Source: Thermodesulfatator atlanticus DSM 21156
Lineage (GTDB): Bacteria; Desulfobacterota; Thermodesulfobacteria; Thermodesulfobacteriales; Thermodesulfatatoraceae
Direction of reading: 5' to 3'
Assembly (NCBI RefSeq): GCF_000421585.1
Contig: NZ_ATXH01000008.1
Span: 20,216-84,215 of the forward strand
DNA length: 64,000 nucleotides
The notes under the pieces are model-generated. The model saw nothing but the letters and a program-made list of their open reading frames with translations. It had not been told where the DNA came from and did not search any database. Positions 39,893 to 47,278 of the stretch are shown piece after piece (position 1 is the stretch's first letter; every line of letters starts with the position of its first letter). The position numbers and the translations under genes were made by a program.

Positions 39893-40371
39893 AGCTCTTT
39901 TTCCATGCGCAGCCAAGCCCCTTGCCGGTCGGTTACTCTAAAACCAAGTTTTTCATAAAAACGCTTGGCGTCTTCGTTTCTTTCTCCTACCCAAAGGGCC
40001 ACTCTGGAAAAGCCTTTTTTGCGCAAAAAATCTAGTGCCTTTTGCATCAAGAGTTTTCCTATACCACGGCCCTGATGGGCTGGATCAACAACAAGCTCGT
40101 GTATTTCCGGGACGATTTCTCCGTGGAAGCGACAGTCTGGTTGAATGGCAATAAAGCCTACGGGTTTATCGTTGACAAAAGCTACCCAAAAGCCCCCGTC
40201 TGCGTGTTTTATAAGCCACTTTAGATAGCGTTTTACTCTCTGGGGCTCACGATAAGCATAAAGATAGTCGTCTTGGTAGGCCTCAAGATAAATGCGTTTA
40301 AGTTCTGAGGCCAGCGGTTTTATGTCTTTTAACTGTTTTATGGTGATTTTTTCTTTCTTTTTGTCATTCAT
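39799..40371 (-). CDS. GNAT-family N-acetyltransferase
   Basis: 190 residues from ATG 40371 (a TTG at 40386 is possible). The acetyl-CoA site is LVVDPAHQGRGIGKLLMQKAL (V/I-x-x-x-x-Q-x-x-G-x-G/A pattern), with RNEDAKRFYEKLGFRV at the end of the fold. The substrate is unknown. The last 30 residues are a Ser/Thr-rich tail that is antisense to the end of the M20 peptidase, so the stop codon has probably drifted into the neighbour. Confidence 0.8.
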   Translation of the reverse strand: MNDKKKEKITIKQLKDIKPLASELKRIYLEAYQDDYLYAYREPQRVKRYLKWLIKHADGGFWVAFVNDKPVGFIAIQPDCRFHGEIVPEIHELVVDPAHQGRGIGKLLMQKALDFLRKKGFSRVALWVGERNEDAKRFYEKLGFRVTDRQGAWLRMEKELQTSSEKRSSSLSRTAKASTTSESSMISSGV

Positions 40372-40404
40372 CGGTCGTATAATCAAATAAACAAGGGGGA
40401 TGTC

Positions 40405-41820
40405 ATGTCAATACGGTATTTGATCCTTTCTGATTTGCACCTCGGTGAAGAAGATAGTCTTTTAACAAACTTAAAGCCAGGGGTGGATGAAATAGACCCC
40501 TTAAAACCGTCTCCAGTTCTTACCAAATTTGCCGATTGTTTGGAAGAACTTATTTCTCCTGAAACAAAAAGGCCATATTTGGTTGTGCTGGGAGATGGCC
40601 TTGAAATGGCCCTTGCGCGTTTTAACCAGGCTGCGATGGCCTTTGAGCGCTTAATAGAGGAATTTTTAGTGAAAAGGGCCCTTTTTCAAGGGTTAATTTA
40701 TGTACCGGGAAATCATGATCATCATCTCTGGGAAACAGCCCGAGAGATCCAATACAGCGATTTTCTTTGGCGTCGCAAACCACCTGGAAGCGAACTTCCA
40801 GAGCCATGGCACATTTCTAACGCCTTTCCCTCTAAAGAGTATCATTATGTTCCCTCGCCTTTTATCGCGAAATTTTTAAGCCGTTTTAACTCTCTTGATG
40901 ATTTCTTTGTGGGGATGATTTATCCGGTATTTGGCCTTATAGCCGAAGAAGAAAAGAAGATAATCTGCTTGCATCACGGACATTTAATGGAAGGTATCTA
41001 CCGCTTGATGAGCAAACTGCGCGTGTTGCTTTTTCCTGATGAAAAGGAACCAAAAACTTTAGACCAAATAGAAAAAGAAAACTTTGCCTGGATAGATTTC
41101 TTCTGGTCCACCATGGGCAGATCTGGTCCTGCTGGCGAAAAGATAGAAAGCATTTATGAATGTCTTTTGGTGCCAGCCACTTTTAAAGACTTGATAAAAA
41201 GATTTGCCATGGTTCTGGCTAAAAATCTTGATATTCCCCTTGTGCCTGAAAGATGGGAAGATGATGTTTTTGAAAGGGTGCTTGGCAAACTAACAGAAAA
41301 AGAATTTTTGCCAGAACGCAGCAAAGAAGAAAGAAGCCTGTCTTCTGACTCAGAAAAAGAACTACGATGGTTTATAGAAGGCCCTCTTTTCGAGGAGATA
41401 AAAAAGGCGCTCCCTGTGGATAATGACGAACTGGCACAATACAAGTTTGACTTTATCTTTGGGCACACCCACAAGCCTTTCGCAAGGCTTGATAAATTTT
41501 ATCCTTATCGTTCATGGACAAAAGTTTTTAATACTGGAGGATGGGTGGTAGATCGCTTGGAGCTTTTTCCTGTGTACGGTGCAAATATGGTTTTGATAAG
41601 TGACGCCTTTGAAACTTTAAACATTGAGCTTTTTCGTTTAGGAAACCTGAATAGGCCTAAAATCTCTAAAGTAAAAAGCCCTGAAGAAGGATCTTCTTCC
41701 TTTGAAAAAGAAATAGCCAAAAAATTAGAGCGAGAAGTTTGGCAAGATTTTGCGGAAGTTGTCCAGGCTGCGGCTCAGGTGCGCGCAAGTCACTTAAGAA
41801 AACGCATCTTCGGCTCTTAA
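40405..41820 (+). CDS. calcineurin-like metallophosphoesterase
   Basis: 471 residues. All metal motifs are visible in order: LILSDLHLGE (Asp-x-His), VVLGDGLEM, YVPGNHDHHLW, LHHGH and FGHTHKPF. The size exceeds LpxH and simple phosphodiesterases owing to a C-terminal extension of about 70 residues with a coiled-coil character. The substrate is unknown. LpxH-type UDP-diacylglucosamine hydrolysis is conceivable but not supported by length. It converges with aroB (27-bp overlap). Confidence 0.8.
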   Translation: MSIRYLILSDLHLGEEDSLLTNLKPGVDEIDPLKPSPVLTKFADCLEELISPETKRPYLVVLGDGLEMALARFNQAAMAFERLIEEFLVKRALFQGLIYVPGNHDHHLWETAREIQYSDFLWRRKPPGSELPEPWHISNAFPSKEYHYVPSPFIAKFLSRFNSLDDFFVGMIYPVFGLIAEEEKKIICLHHGHLMEGIYRLMSKLRVLLFPDEKEPKTLDQIEKENFAWIDFFWSTMGRSGPAGEKIESIYECLLVPATFKDLIKRFAMVLAKNLDIPLVPERWEDDVFERVLGKLTEKEFLPERSKEERSLSSDSEKELRWFIEGPLFEEIKKALPVDNDELAQYKFDFIFGHTHKPFARLDKFYPYRSWTKVFNTGGWVVDRLELFPVYGANMVLISDAFETLNIELFRLGNLNRPKISKVKSPEEGSSSFEKEIAKKLEREVWQDFAEVVQAAAQVRASHLRKRIFGS

Positions 41821-42891
41821 AGAGTCGATTATCTTGCTTATGAGTTCTTTGGGTGGCTCCTCGTAAAAAACTGGCTCACCTAATCTTTTCAAAAGGACAA
41901 AAACGAGCTTGCCACGCCAGACTTTTTTATCAGCGCGCAGATAAGCTTCGATTTTGGCAGGATCTAACTCTTTGGGAATGCGCACAGGGAGGCCTAGTTT
42001 CTTGAGAAGGGCCTCGATGGGGGCGCTTAAATCTTCTTGAGCTATGCCTAATTCTTCAGAAAGCCTAGCTGCGGCGACCATGCCGATACTTACGCAAAAT
42101 CCGTGAAGCATTTCATAATTGGCAGCGGCTTCTATGGCATGGCCAATAGTGTGCCCAAAATTAAGAATGCGCCTGAGACCGCCTTCTTTTTCATCCTGTG
42201 AGACAACATCGGCTTTAATGCGACAGCTTTCGTAAATAATGTGTTCCAGGGTGTAGGCGTCATAGTTAAGAAGCGAAGAGGCGTTATCATCTAAAAACTT
42301 AAAAAGCTCAGGGCTTGAAATACAGCCGTATTTGACCACTTCTGCCAGGCCGTTTTTTAGGTGCTCAAAGGGAAGGGTTGCCAGCACGCCATAATCGATA
42401 TAAACCCGCCAGGGCTGATAAAATGTGCCGAGAAGATTTTTCCCCTCAGGGAGATCCACCCCGGTTTTTCCGCCAACCGAGCTATCAACCTGGGCCAGAA
42501 GGCTGGTTGGGATCTGGACGTAGGGGATTCCACGTAAGTATATCGAAGCAAGAAAGCCGGCCAGGTCTCCTGTGACTCCGCCTCCAAGGGCAATGACAGC
42601 ACACTTGCGGTCAAAGCCTTTGCTAACCATCTGCCTGGCGAGGGATACTACGGTGTCCATGTTTTTTGAGACTTCACCAGCAGGGAAAACAAAAAGTTCG
42701 GCAGAAATATCAGCTTCTTTTAACAAACGCAAAAGGTCTTCCCCAAGGAATTCTGCTACGTTGCTATCGGAAATTAAGGCGTAGCGGTGGCCAAGATTAA
42801 TTTGGGCAAGGTCTTCAGGGACTTCGGTTAAAAGGCCACCTTCGATGAGGATTTCGTAAGGTCTTCCTGTTTTTACCTTTAAACAACGCAT
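41794..42891 (-). CDS. aroB: 3-dehydroquinate synthase
   Basis: 365 residues. NAD- and metal-dependent cyclisation of DAHP in the shikimate pathway. Motifs: ALGGGVTGDLAGFLAS (near 100), PTSLLAQVDSSVGGKTGVD, NGLAEVVKYG, the zinc site ILNFGHTIGHAIEA and HGFCVSIGMVAAA. It stands alone on this strand. Confidence 0.94.
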   Translation of the reverse strand: MRCLKVKTGRPYEILIEGGLLTEVPEDLAQINLGHRYALISDSNVAEFLGEDLLRLLKEADISAELFVFPAGEVSKNMDTVVSLARQMVSKGFDRKCAVIALGGGVTGDLAGFLASIYLRGIPYVQIPTSLLAQVDSSVGGKTGVDLPEGKNLLGTFYQPWRVYIDYGVLATLPFEHLKNGLAEVVKYGCISSPELFKFLDDNASSLLNYDAYTLEHIIYESCRIKADVVSQDEKEGGLRRILNFGHTIGHAIEAAANYEMLHGFCVSIGMVAAARLSEELGIAQEDLSAPIEALLKKLGLPVRIPKELDPAKIEAYLRADKKVWRGKLVFVLLKRLGEPVFYEEPPKELISKIIDSLRAEDAFS

Positions 42892-42977
42892 GGCGTTTTT
42901 TTAAACCAAAAAACAAAAAAGTGCCAGGCAAAATTTTGACGTCTTGCCTCTTAAAAAGAATGTGTTACTCAAAAGTT

Positions 42978-43811
42978 ATGAGGGAGATAAGCAAAGAAGA
43001 AATTATTGCGCGTATTTCACAGGGGGCCATTTCTTCCTGTAAGATCTTGCCAAAAGAGGTTCTTGCGCGCCTTGAGCAGGCCCTTAACGATGAACCTTCC
43101 CCTTTGGGGAAAAAGGCCTTAGAAATCCTCATCGAAAACGCCAGGATAGCCGCAAAAGAGGAACTTCCTATCTGTCAGGATACAGGGATAGCCGTTGTCT
43201 TTGTTGAGCTTGGCGAAGATTTAAAAGTAAAGGATCTCATTGAAGCTATTAACGAAGGAATAGCCAAGGGTTATGAAGAAGGCTACTTGCGCAAGTCGGT
43301 TGCTGATCCTATCACCCGTAAAAATACAAAGACTAACACTCCTGCGGTTGTTCACGTAGAGATAGTTCCTGGAGACAAAGCTAAGTTCTGGGTTTTGCCC
43401 AAGGGGTGCGGCAGCGAAAACATGAGCAAACTCAAGATGCTTCCTCCTGCCGCGGGCATAGAAGGTATAAAAGACTTTGTCCTTGAGACCGTAAGAGAAG
43501 CTGGTCCAAATCCTTGTCCGCCTATCACAGTTGGGATAGGGATTGGTGGAACCTTTGAAAAAGCAGCCTTACTTGCCAAAAAAGCTCTGATAAGGCCGCT
43601 TGGCAAGCCTTCTGCTGATAGCACTTTAGCTGAGCTTGAGCGGGAACTTTTAACAGAGATAAACAAGCTCGGTATAGGGCCACTTGGTTTTGGAGGCAAA
43701 ACCACTGCCCTAGCGGTTCACATTGAAAAATACCCTACTCATATTGCCAGTTTACCGGTGGCGGTAAACATCCAATGCCATGCAGCCCGCTTAAGTTATT
43801 TCGAAATATAG
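42978..43811 (+). CDS. class I fumarate hydratase, alpha subunit
   Basis: 277 residues from ATG 42978 (a GTG at 42921 would add an unusual leader). The oxygen-sensitive [4Fe-4S] hydratase has cluster cysteines in ELPICQDTGIAVVF, PKGCGSENMSKL and GPNPCPPITVGIG. The two-subunit type needs a beta subunit, which is not adjacent; the next gene is a HAD protein. Tartrate dehydratase alpha is the other reading of this family, but fumarase fits an anaerobe's TCA-type metabolism better. Confidence 0.85.
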   Translation: MREISKEEIIARISQGAISSCKILPKEVLARLEQALNDEPSPLGKKALEILIENARIAAKEELPICQDTGIAVVFVELGEDLKVKDLIEAINEGIAKGYEEGYLRKSVADPITRKNTKTNTPAVVHVEIVPGDKAKFWVLPKGCGSENMSKLKMLPPAAGIEGIKDFVLETVREAGPNPCPPITVGIGIGGTFEKAALLAKKALIRPLGKPSADSTLAELERELLTEINKLGIGPLGFGGKTTALAVHIEKYPTHIASLPVAVNIQCHAARLSYFEI

Positions 43812-43820
43812 GAGCCAGCT

Positions 43821-44294
43821 ATGTTTACCTTGGAAATACCCCAATTCGGCTTTTTGAAGCTTAAACATCTGGTCTTTGACTTCAATGGAACGCTGGCAGT
43901 AGATGGAAAGCCAAAAACGGGGGTTAAAGAAAAGTTAAACGAACTGGCTAAAACTTTTGAAATACATGTGATAACTGCAGACACCTTTGGTAAGGCCAAA
44001 AAAGCCCTTTTAGATGTTGACGTAAAAATTCACATATTACCTCCTGGTGAAAAACACGATGAATTAAAGCTCAAATATGTTGAAGAGCTTGGGCCCAAAC
44101 AGGTGGCTGCCATTGGAAACGGGGAAAACGACGCCTTAATGCTCGCCGAAGCTGCCCTTGGAATAGCGGTTTTGATGGAAGAAGGTCTTTCCAAAGAGGC
44201 CTTTTTGGCCGCTGACATATTGGTCAAAGACATCAACGATGCCCTTGACCTCTTTTTGAATCCCTTGAGACTCAAAGCCACCTTGCGGCGCTAA
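43821..44294 (+). CDS. HAD-family hydrolase, small soluble type
   Basis: 157 residues. Motif I LVFDFNGTLAVDG has the second Asp replaced by Asn (DxN), motif II is HVITADTFG, and motif III/IV is AAIGNGENDALMLAEAALG. There is no cap domain, so the substrate may be a protein or large molecule. The Asn in place of the acid/base Asp suggests altered or lost phosphatase activity. It shares one base with the next gene (TAATG). Confidence 0.78.
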   Translation: MFTLEIPQFGFLKLKHLVFDFNGTLAVDGKPKTGVKEKLNELAKTFEIHVITADTFGKAKKALLDVDVKIHILPPGEKHDELKLKYVEELGPKQVAAIGNGENDALMLAEAALGIAVLMEEGLSKEAFLAADILVKDINDALDLFLNPLRLKATLRR

Positions 44295-46075
44295 TGGAAG
44301 AAAATACGCTTTTAATTTTATCTTCTATTATCGCGTTAGGGATCATCTGCCAGTGGTTTGCGTGGTTGTTGCGTCTTCCTTCTATTATTCTTTTCCTGGT
44401 TGTTGGGTTGCTAATAGGGCCTATTACAGGCTGGTTTAATCCTGATGAAGTCTTTGGCAAATTTCTTCCTACTATTGTTTCGGCCTCGATAGCGATCATC
44501 CTTTTTGAAGGGAGTCTAAGGCTTAAACTCAAAGAAATAAAAGAAAGGGCTTCGGTAGTTATCAATCTCATTTCCTTAGGATCCCTTTTAACTTGGTTAC
44601 TGACCGGCCTTTTAGCTTACTACGTACTTGGCCTGAGCAAAGAAACGTCTTTGTTGATAGGGGCCATTTTGATAGTTAGCGGCCCTACTGTCATTGCTCC
44701 GCTTCTTAGTCACATACGCCCCAAAAAACCTTTAGGTCCCATCCTTAAATGGGAAAGCATTCTCATTGATCCTATAGGTGCGATATGTGCAGTGCTCGTG
44801 TTTGAGGCCCTACTTCACGGAGTTTCCGGTTTTTCTTCGATTTTGCCTCTTTTTAAGATGTTTTTGATAGGTCTTAGCCTTGGTTATGTTTTGACCAAGG
44901 TCTTGATTTTGGTAATGAAGCGCTACTTTGTGCCAGAGTCTTTAGAGGTGCCCTTTTTTCTCATGTTTTTGATGGTTGGCTTTGCCATTTCCAATTTACT
45001 TCAGCCGGAATCAGGACTTCTTACCGCAACTGTTATGGGAATTTTATTAGCCAATCAAAATGTAATTTCAATAAGTCAGGTAGCCACTTTTAAAGAAAAT
45101 CTCGCGCTGCCGCTTCTTGCCAATTTGTTCATTATTCTTGTGGCACGCTTAAAGCTTGAGACGCTATTTTCTTATGGACTTAAAGAATTTTTCTTTTTAT
45201 TGGGAATCATTTTACTGGTAAGGCCCTTGGCTGTTTTTGTTTCAACTTTTCGTTCTGGATTAAATTTTCGTGAAAAGCTTTTTCTGGCAGCGGTTTCCCC
45301 TCGTGGAATTATTGCGGCGGCGGTGTCTTCTCTTTTTGCGCTACACCTAAAAGAAAAGGGGTTTCCAGAGGCGGAAAGTGTAGTGGGCATTGTCTTTTTC
45401 GTGATAATGGGGACGGTGCTAGTAAACGGTCTTTTTTTAAAACCTCTTGCCCGTAGGCTCAAAGTTTCGCAACCAGAGCCTCAGGGTATTCTTTTTTTAG
45501 GAGCCCATGATTGGGCGCGTGAGATCGCACGTCTTGTGTACGAGGAAAACATTCAGGTTCTTTTGATTGATACCAATTGGTTTCACATAAAGGCCGCGGA
45601 GCAAGAAGGTCTGCCGCATTTTTATGCCAGTATTTTTTCTGATTGTGTTTTAGAGGAAATCGAATTCGAAGGAATAGGAAGACTTTTCGCCCTCACAGGA
45701 AATGATGAAGTAAATACTTTGGCGGTGGTGCATTTTTCTGAAATTTTTGGCCACAAAGAGGTTTATCGCTTAGCGCCCTTGCAAAAGTTTGTAGGTTGTT
45801 TAAGGGCTTCTCCCTCAAAAGGCCGTATTCTCTTTGGCGAAAACATAGACTATCAATTTTTTGAGCTAAGATACCGCCAGGGATATAGCATCAAAAAGCT
45901 CAAAATCTCAAAGGCTTTTACTTTTGAGAAGTTAACAAGATGCCTGGGGAAAGACTTTATACCGCTTTTGGTCATAGATCCTAATCAGAAAAAAATTCAG
46001 GTTTTTACCAAGGATTTTCGTCCCAAACCTAAAGGAGGAGACTTCTTAATAGCTTTTGTTCCACCCAGAATTTGA
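44294..46075 (+). CDS. CPA1-type Na+(K+)/H+ antiporter with C-terminal nucleotide-binding-like domain
   Basis: 593 residues. About 12-13 membrane segments (1-385) are followed by a soluble RCK-like domain (about 395-590). Membrane signatures: FEGSLRLKL, SGPTVIAPLLSHI, ESILIDPIGAI and SPRGIIAAAVSS. The soluble part starts GILFLGAHDWAREIARLVYEE, a divergent Rossmann fold lacking GxGxxG. It exports sodium or adjusts pH. Second antiporter in the window besides the Kef-like one at 14 kb, which belongs to a different family. Confidence 0.85.
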   Translation: MEENTLLILSSIIALGIICQWFAWLLRLPSIILFLVVGLLIGPITGWFNPDEVFGKFLPTIVSASIAIILFEGSLRLKLKEIKERASVVINLISLGSLLTWLLTGLLAYYVLGLSKETSLLIGAILIVSGPTVIAPLLSHIRPKKPLGPILKWESILIDPIGAICAVLVFEALLHGVSGFSSILPLFKMFLIGLSLGYVLTKVLILVMKRYFVPESLEVPFFLMFLMVGFAISNLLQPESGLLTATVMGILLANQNVISISQVATFKENLALPLLANLFIILVARLKLETLFSYGLKEFFFLLGIILLVRPLAVFVSTFRSGLNFREKLFLAAVSPRGIIAAAVSSLFALHLKEKGFPEAESVVGIVFFVIMGTVLVNGLFLKPLARRLKVSQPEPQGILFLGAHDWAREIARLVYEENIQVLLIDTNWFHIKAAEQEGLPHFYASIFSDCVLEEIEFEGIGRLFALTGNDEVNTLAVVHFSEIFGHKEVYRLAPLQKFVGCLRASPSKGRILFGENIDYQFFELRYRQGYSIKKLKISKAFTFEKLTRCLGKDFIPLLVIDPNQKKIQVFTKDFRPKPKGGDFLIAFVPPRI

Positions 46076-46153
46076 TTTTTAAACCCTTGCTTACCTACAA
46101 AAAATTCCTATCTTTCGAGCTGAGGGATGGAATTTTATGTCCATTAATTTAAA

Positions 46154-46172
46154 ATGTTAACAAATTTAACAT
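46154..46172. promoter_or_regulatory. operator-like inverted repeat before the peroxiredoxin
   Basis: ATGTTAA-CAAAT-TTAACAT, a perfect 7-5-7 inverted repeat overlapping the first base of the TTGACA -35 box. The shape resembles Rex-type (TTGTTAA-N4-TTAACAA) sites, but the spacer is one base longer. A repressor controlling the redox genes downstream is inferred. Confidence 0.5.
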
Positions 46173-46200
46173 TGACAATATTTAAAAATCTTTCTAAATA
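46172..46200 (+). promoter_or_regulatory. promoter of the peroxiredoxin-rubredoxin unit
   Basis: TTGACA at 46172-46177 (perfect -35), a 17-base spacer and TAAATA at 46195-46200 as a weaker -10. AAGGAGG lies at 46224-46230, ahead of the ATG at 46238. Confidence 0.5.
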
Positions 46201-46237
46201 AAAAACAAAACAAATAAAATAAGAAGGAGGTAAGGCC

Positions 46238-46846
46238 ATGTGTGTACGTCCGGGAATGCAGGCGCCTGAGTTTCAGGCCCAGGCTTATGTCAAGGGAGAA
46301 ATCAAAGAGGTAAAACTTGAAGACTACAAAGAGAAGTGGCTTATTCTGTGTTTTTATCCGGCGGACTTTACTTTTGTTTGACCTACTGAGATCTCTTCGA
46401 TAGCGGTCCGCTATCCAGACCTCCAGAAGCTCGGTGCGGAAGTCTTGGCGTTAAGTGTTGATACAGTTTTTACCCATAAGGTCTGGGATGAAACTGAACT
46501 TTCCAAAATGGTAGAAGGTGGAGTGCCTTTTCCTCTGGTATGGGACAAAGGCGCCAAAATTGGTCAGCTTTACGGAGTTTATGATCCTAACTTAGGTCTT
46601 AATTTGCGTGGCCGTTTTATTATTGATCCAGACGGTATTGTCCAGGCGGTAGAAGTACTTAACGCGCCTGTTGGTCGTAACATCAGTGAGCTTATCAGGC
46701 AGATAGAGGCCTTCAAATATGTGCGCGAGCATGCTGGTGAGGCCTGTCCAGCTGGTTGGACTCCAGGCAAACCAACTCTGAAACCCTCTCCTGAGCTTGC
46801 TGGTAAGGTCTGGGAAATTTGGAAACCAGAAACTCTTGATAACTAA
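46238..46846 (+). CDS. selenocysteine-containing 2-Cys peroxiredoxin
   Basis: 202 residues if the in-frame TGA at 46379-46381 (codon 48) is read as selenocysteine. The flanking translation is FYPADFTFV-(TGA)[14 protein letters not shown], so the TGA sits exactly at the peroxidatic cysteine of AhpC/Prx1 enzymes (FTFVCPTE). The remainder continues intact, with the resolving cysteine in [20 protein letters not shown]-like hairpin follows the TGA by 17 bases. It reduces peroxides in the cytoplasm; the rubredoxin 52 bases downstream could be part of its electron supply. A strong AAGGAGG precedes the ATG. A conventional caller would truncate it to start at 46445. Confidence 0.9.
46399..46415 (+). 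promoter_or_regulatory. bacterial SECIS-like hairpin
   Basis: Stem GATAGC (46399-46404) / GCTATC (46410-46415) with loop GGTCC. The GGU in the apical loop, 23 bases past the UGA, fits bacterial SelB-recognised SECIS elements, as in fdhF. It lies within the coding sequence. Confidence 0.8.
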
Positions 46847-46853
46847 ACGATAA

Positions 46854-46872
46854 AGGGGGGCTTGGCCCCCCT
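46854..46872 (+). terminator. G/C hairpin between peroxiredoxin and rubredoxin
   Basis: AGGGGGG-CTTGG-CCCCCCT just after the peroxiredoxin stop, with no U-run. It could be a partial terminator or an mRNA-stabilising hairpin. A very similar one separates the two cytochrome genes at 48619. Confidence 0.55.
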
Positions 46873-46898
46873 GTTCAAATCTTTACAAGGAGGAAGTG

Positions 46899-47060
46899 AT
46901 GCAAAAGTATCAATGTTCAGTTTGTGGTTACATCTATGATCCCAAAGAAGGTGACCCTATGCGGGGGATTGAGCCAGGGACGGCGTTTGAGGATCTACCT
47001 GATGACTGGACTTGCCCGGTTTGTGGTGCTCCTAAATCTGCGTTTAATCCTACAGACTAA
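46899..47060 (+). CDS. rubredoxin
   Basis: 53 residues. Fe(Cys)4 protein with [15 protein letters not shown] (Cys 6 and 9) and [15 protein letters not shown] (Cys 39 and 42). Residues such as Tyr11, Gly10 and Trp37 are as in classical rubredoxins. A small electron carrier used by rubrerythrin, superoxide reductase and peroxidases in anaerobes. AAGGAGG precedes the ATG. Placed with the Sec-peroxiredoxin, it probably serves oxidative-stress defence. Confidence 0.95.
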   Translation: MQKYQCSVCGYIYDPKEGDPMRGIEPGTAFEDLPDDWTCPVCGAPKSAFNPTD

Positions 47061-47117
47061 AAAAGCAAAGGGGGGCAAACTTTTGTCTCTCCTCTTAACA
47101 TGATGGTGCCCTTTAAC

Positions 47118-47228
47118 GAGGCCTTTGCAAAATGGTCGAGACTAGTGTTTGCAAGCCAACCTCAAGGGTCCGTTCCTTTTTTCGTTCCGAAAAATGGGAA
47201 CGGATTCTGGTTTTTTTGCAACGGTCTC
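47118..47228 (+). repeat. dispersed palindromic repeat, copy F
   Basis: 111 bp. The left end is GAGGCCTTTGCAAAATGG, followed by internal GCAAGCCAACCTCAAGGG. The hairpin is GTCCGTTCCTTTTTTCG with CGAAAAATGGGAACGGAT, and the right end is TTTTTTTGCAACGGTCTC. A 14-bp direct repeat, CTCTTAACATGATG, occurs at 47092-47105 and 47228-47241 around it. Confidence 0.85.
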
Positions 47229-47278
47229 TCTTAACATGATGAGGTCAAAGCGAACAAACTTCACTTAAGGAGGGGGAT

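Noticed and set aside
46381..46445. Peroxiredoxin as a broken gene starting at 46445
   Set aside because: The TGA sits precisely at the catalytic cysteine, the frame is intact on both sides and a SECIS-like hairpin follows, so recoding to selenocysteine explains it better than a pseudogene.
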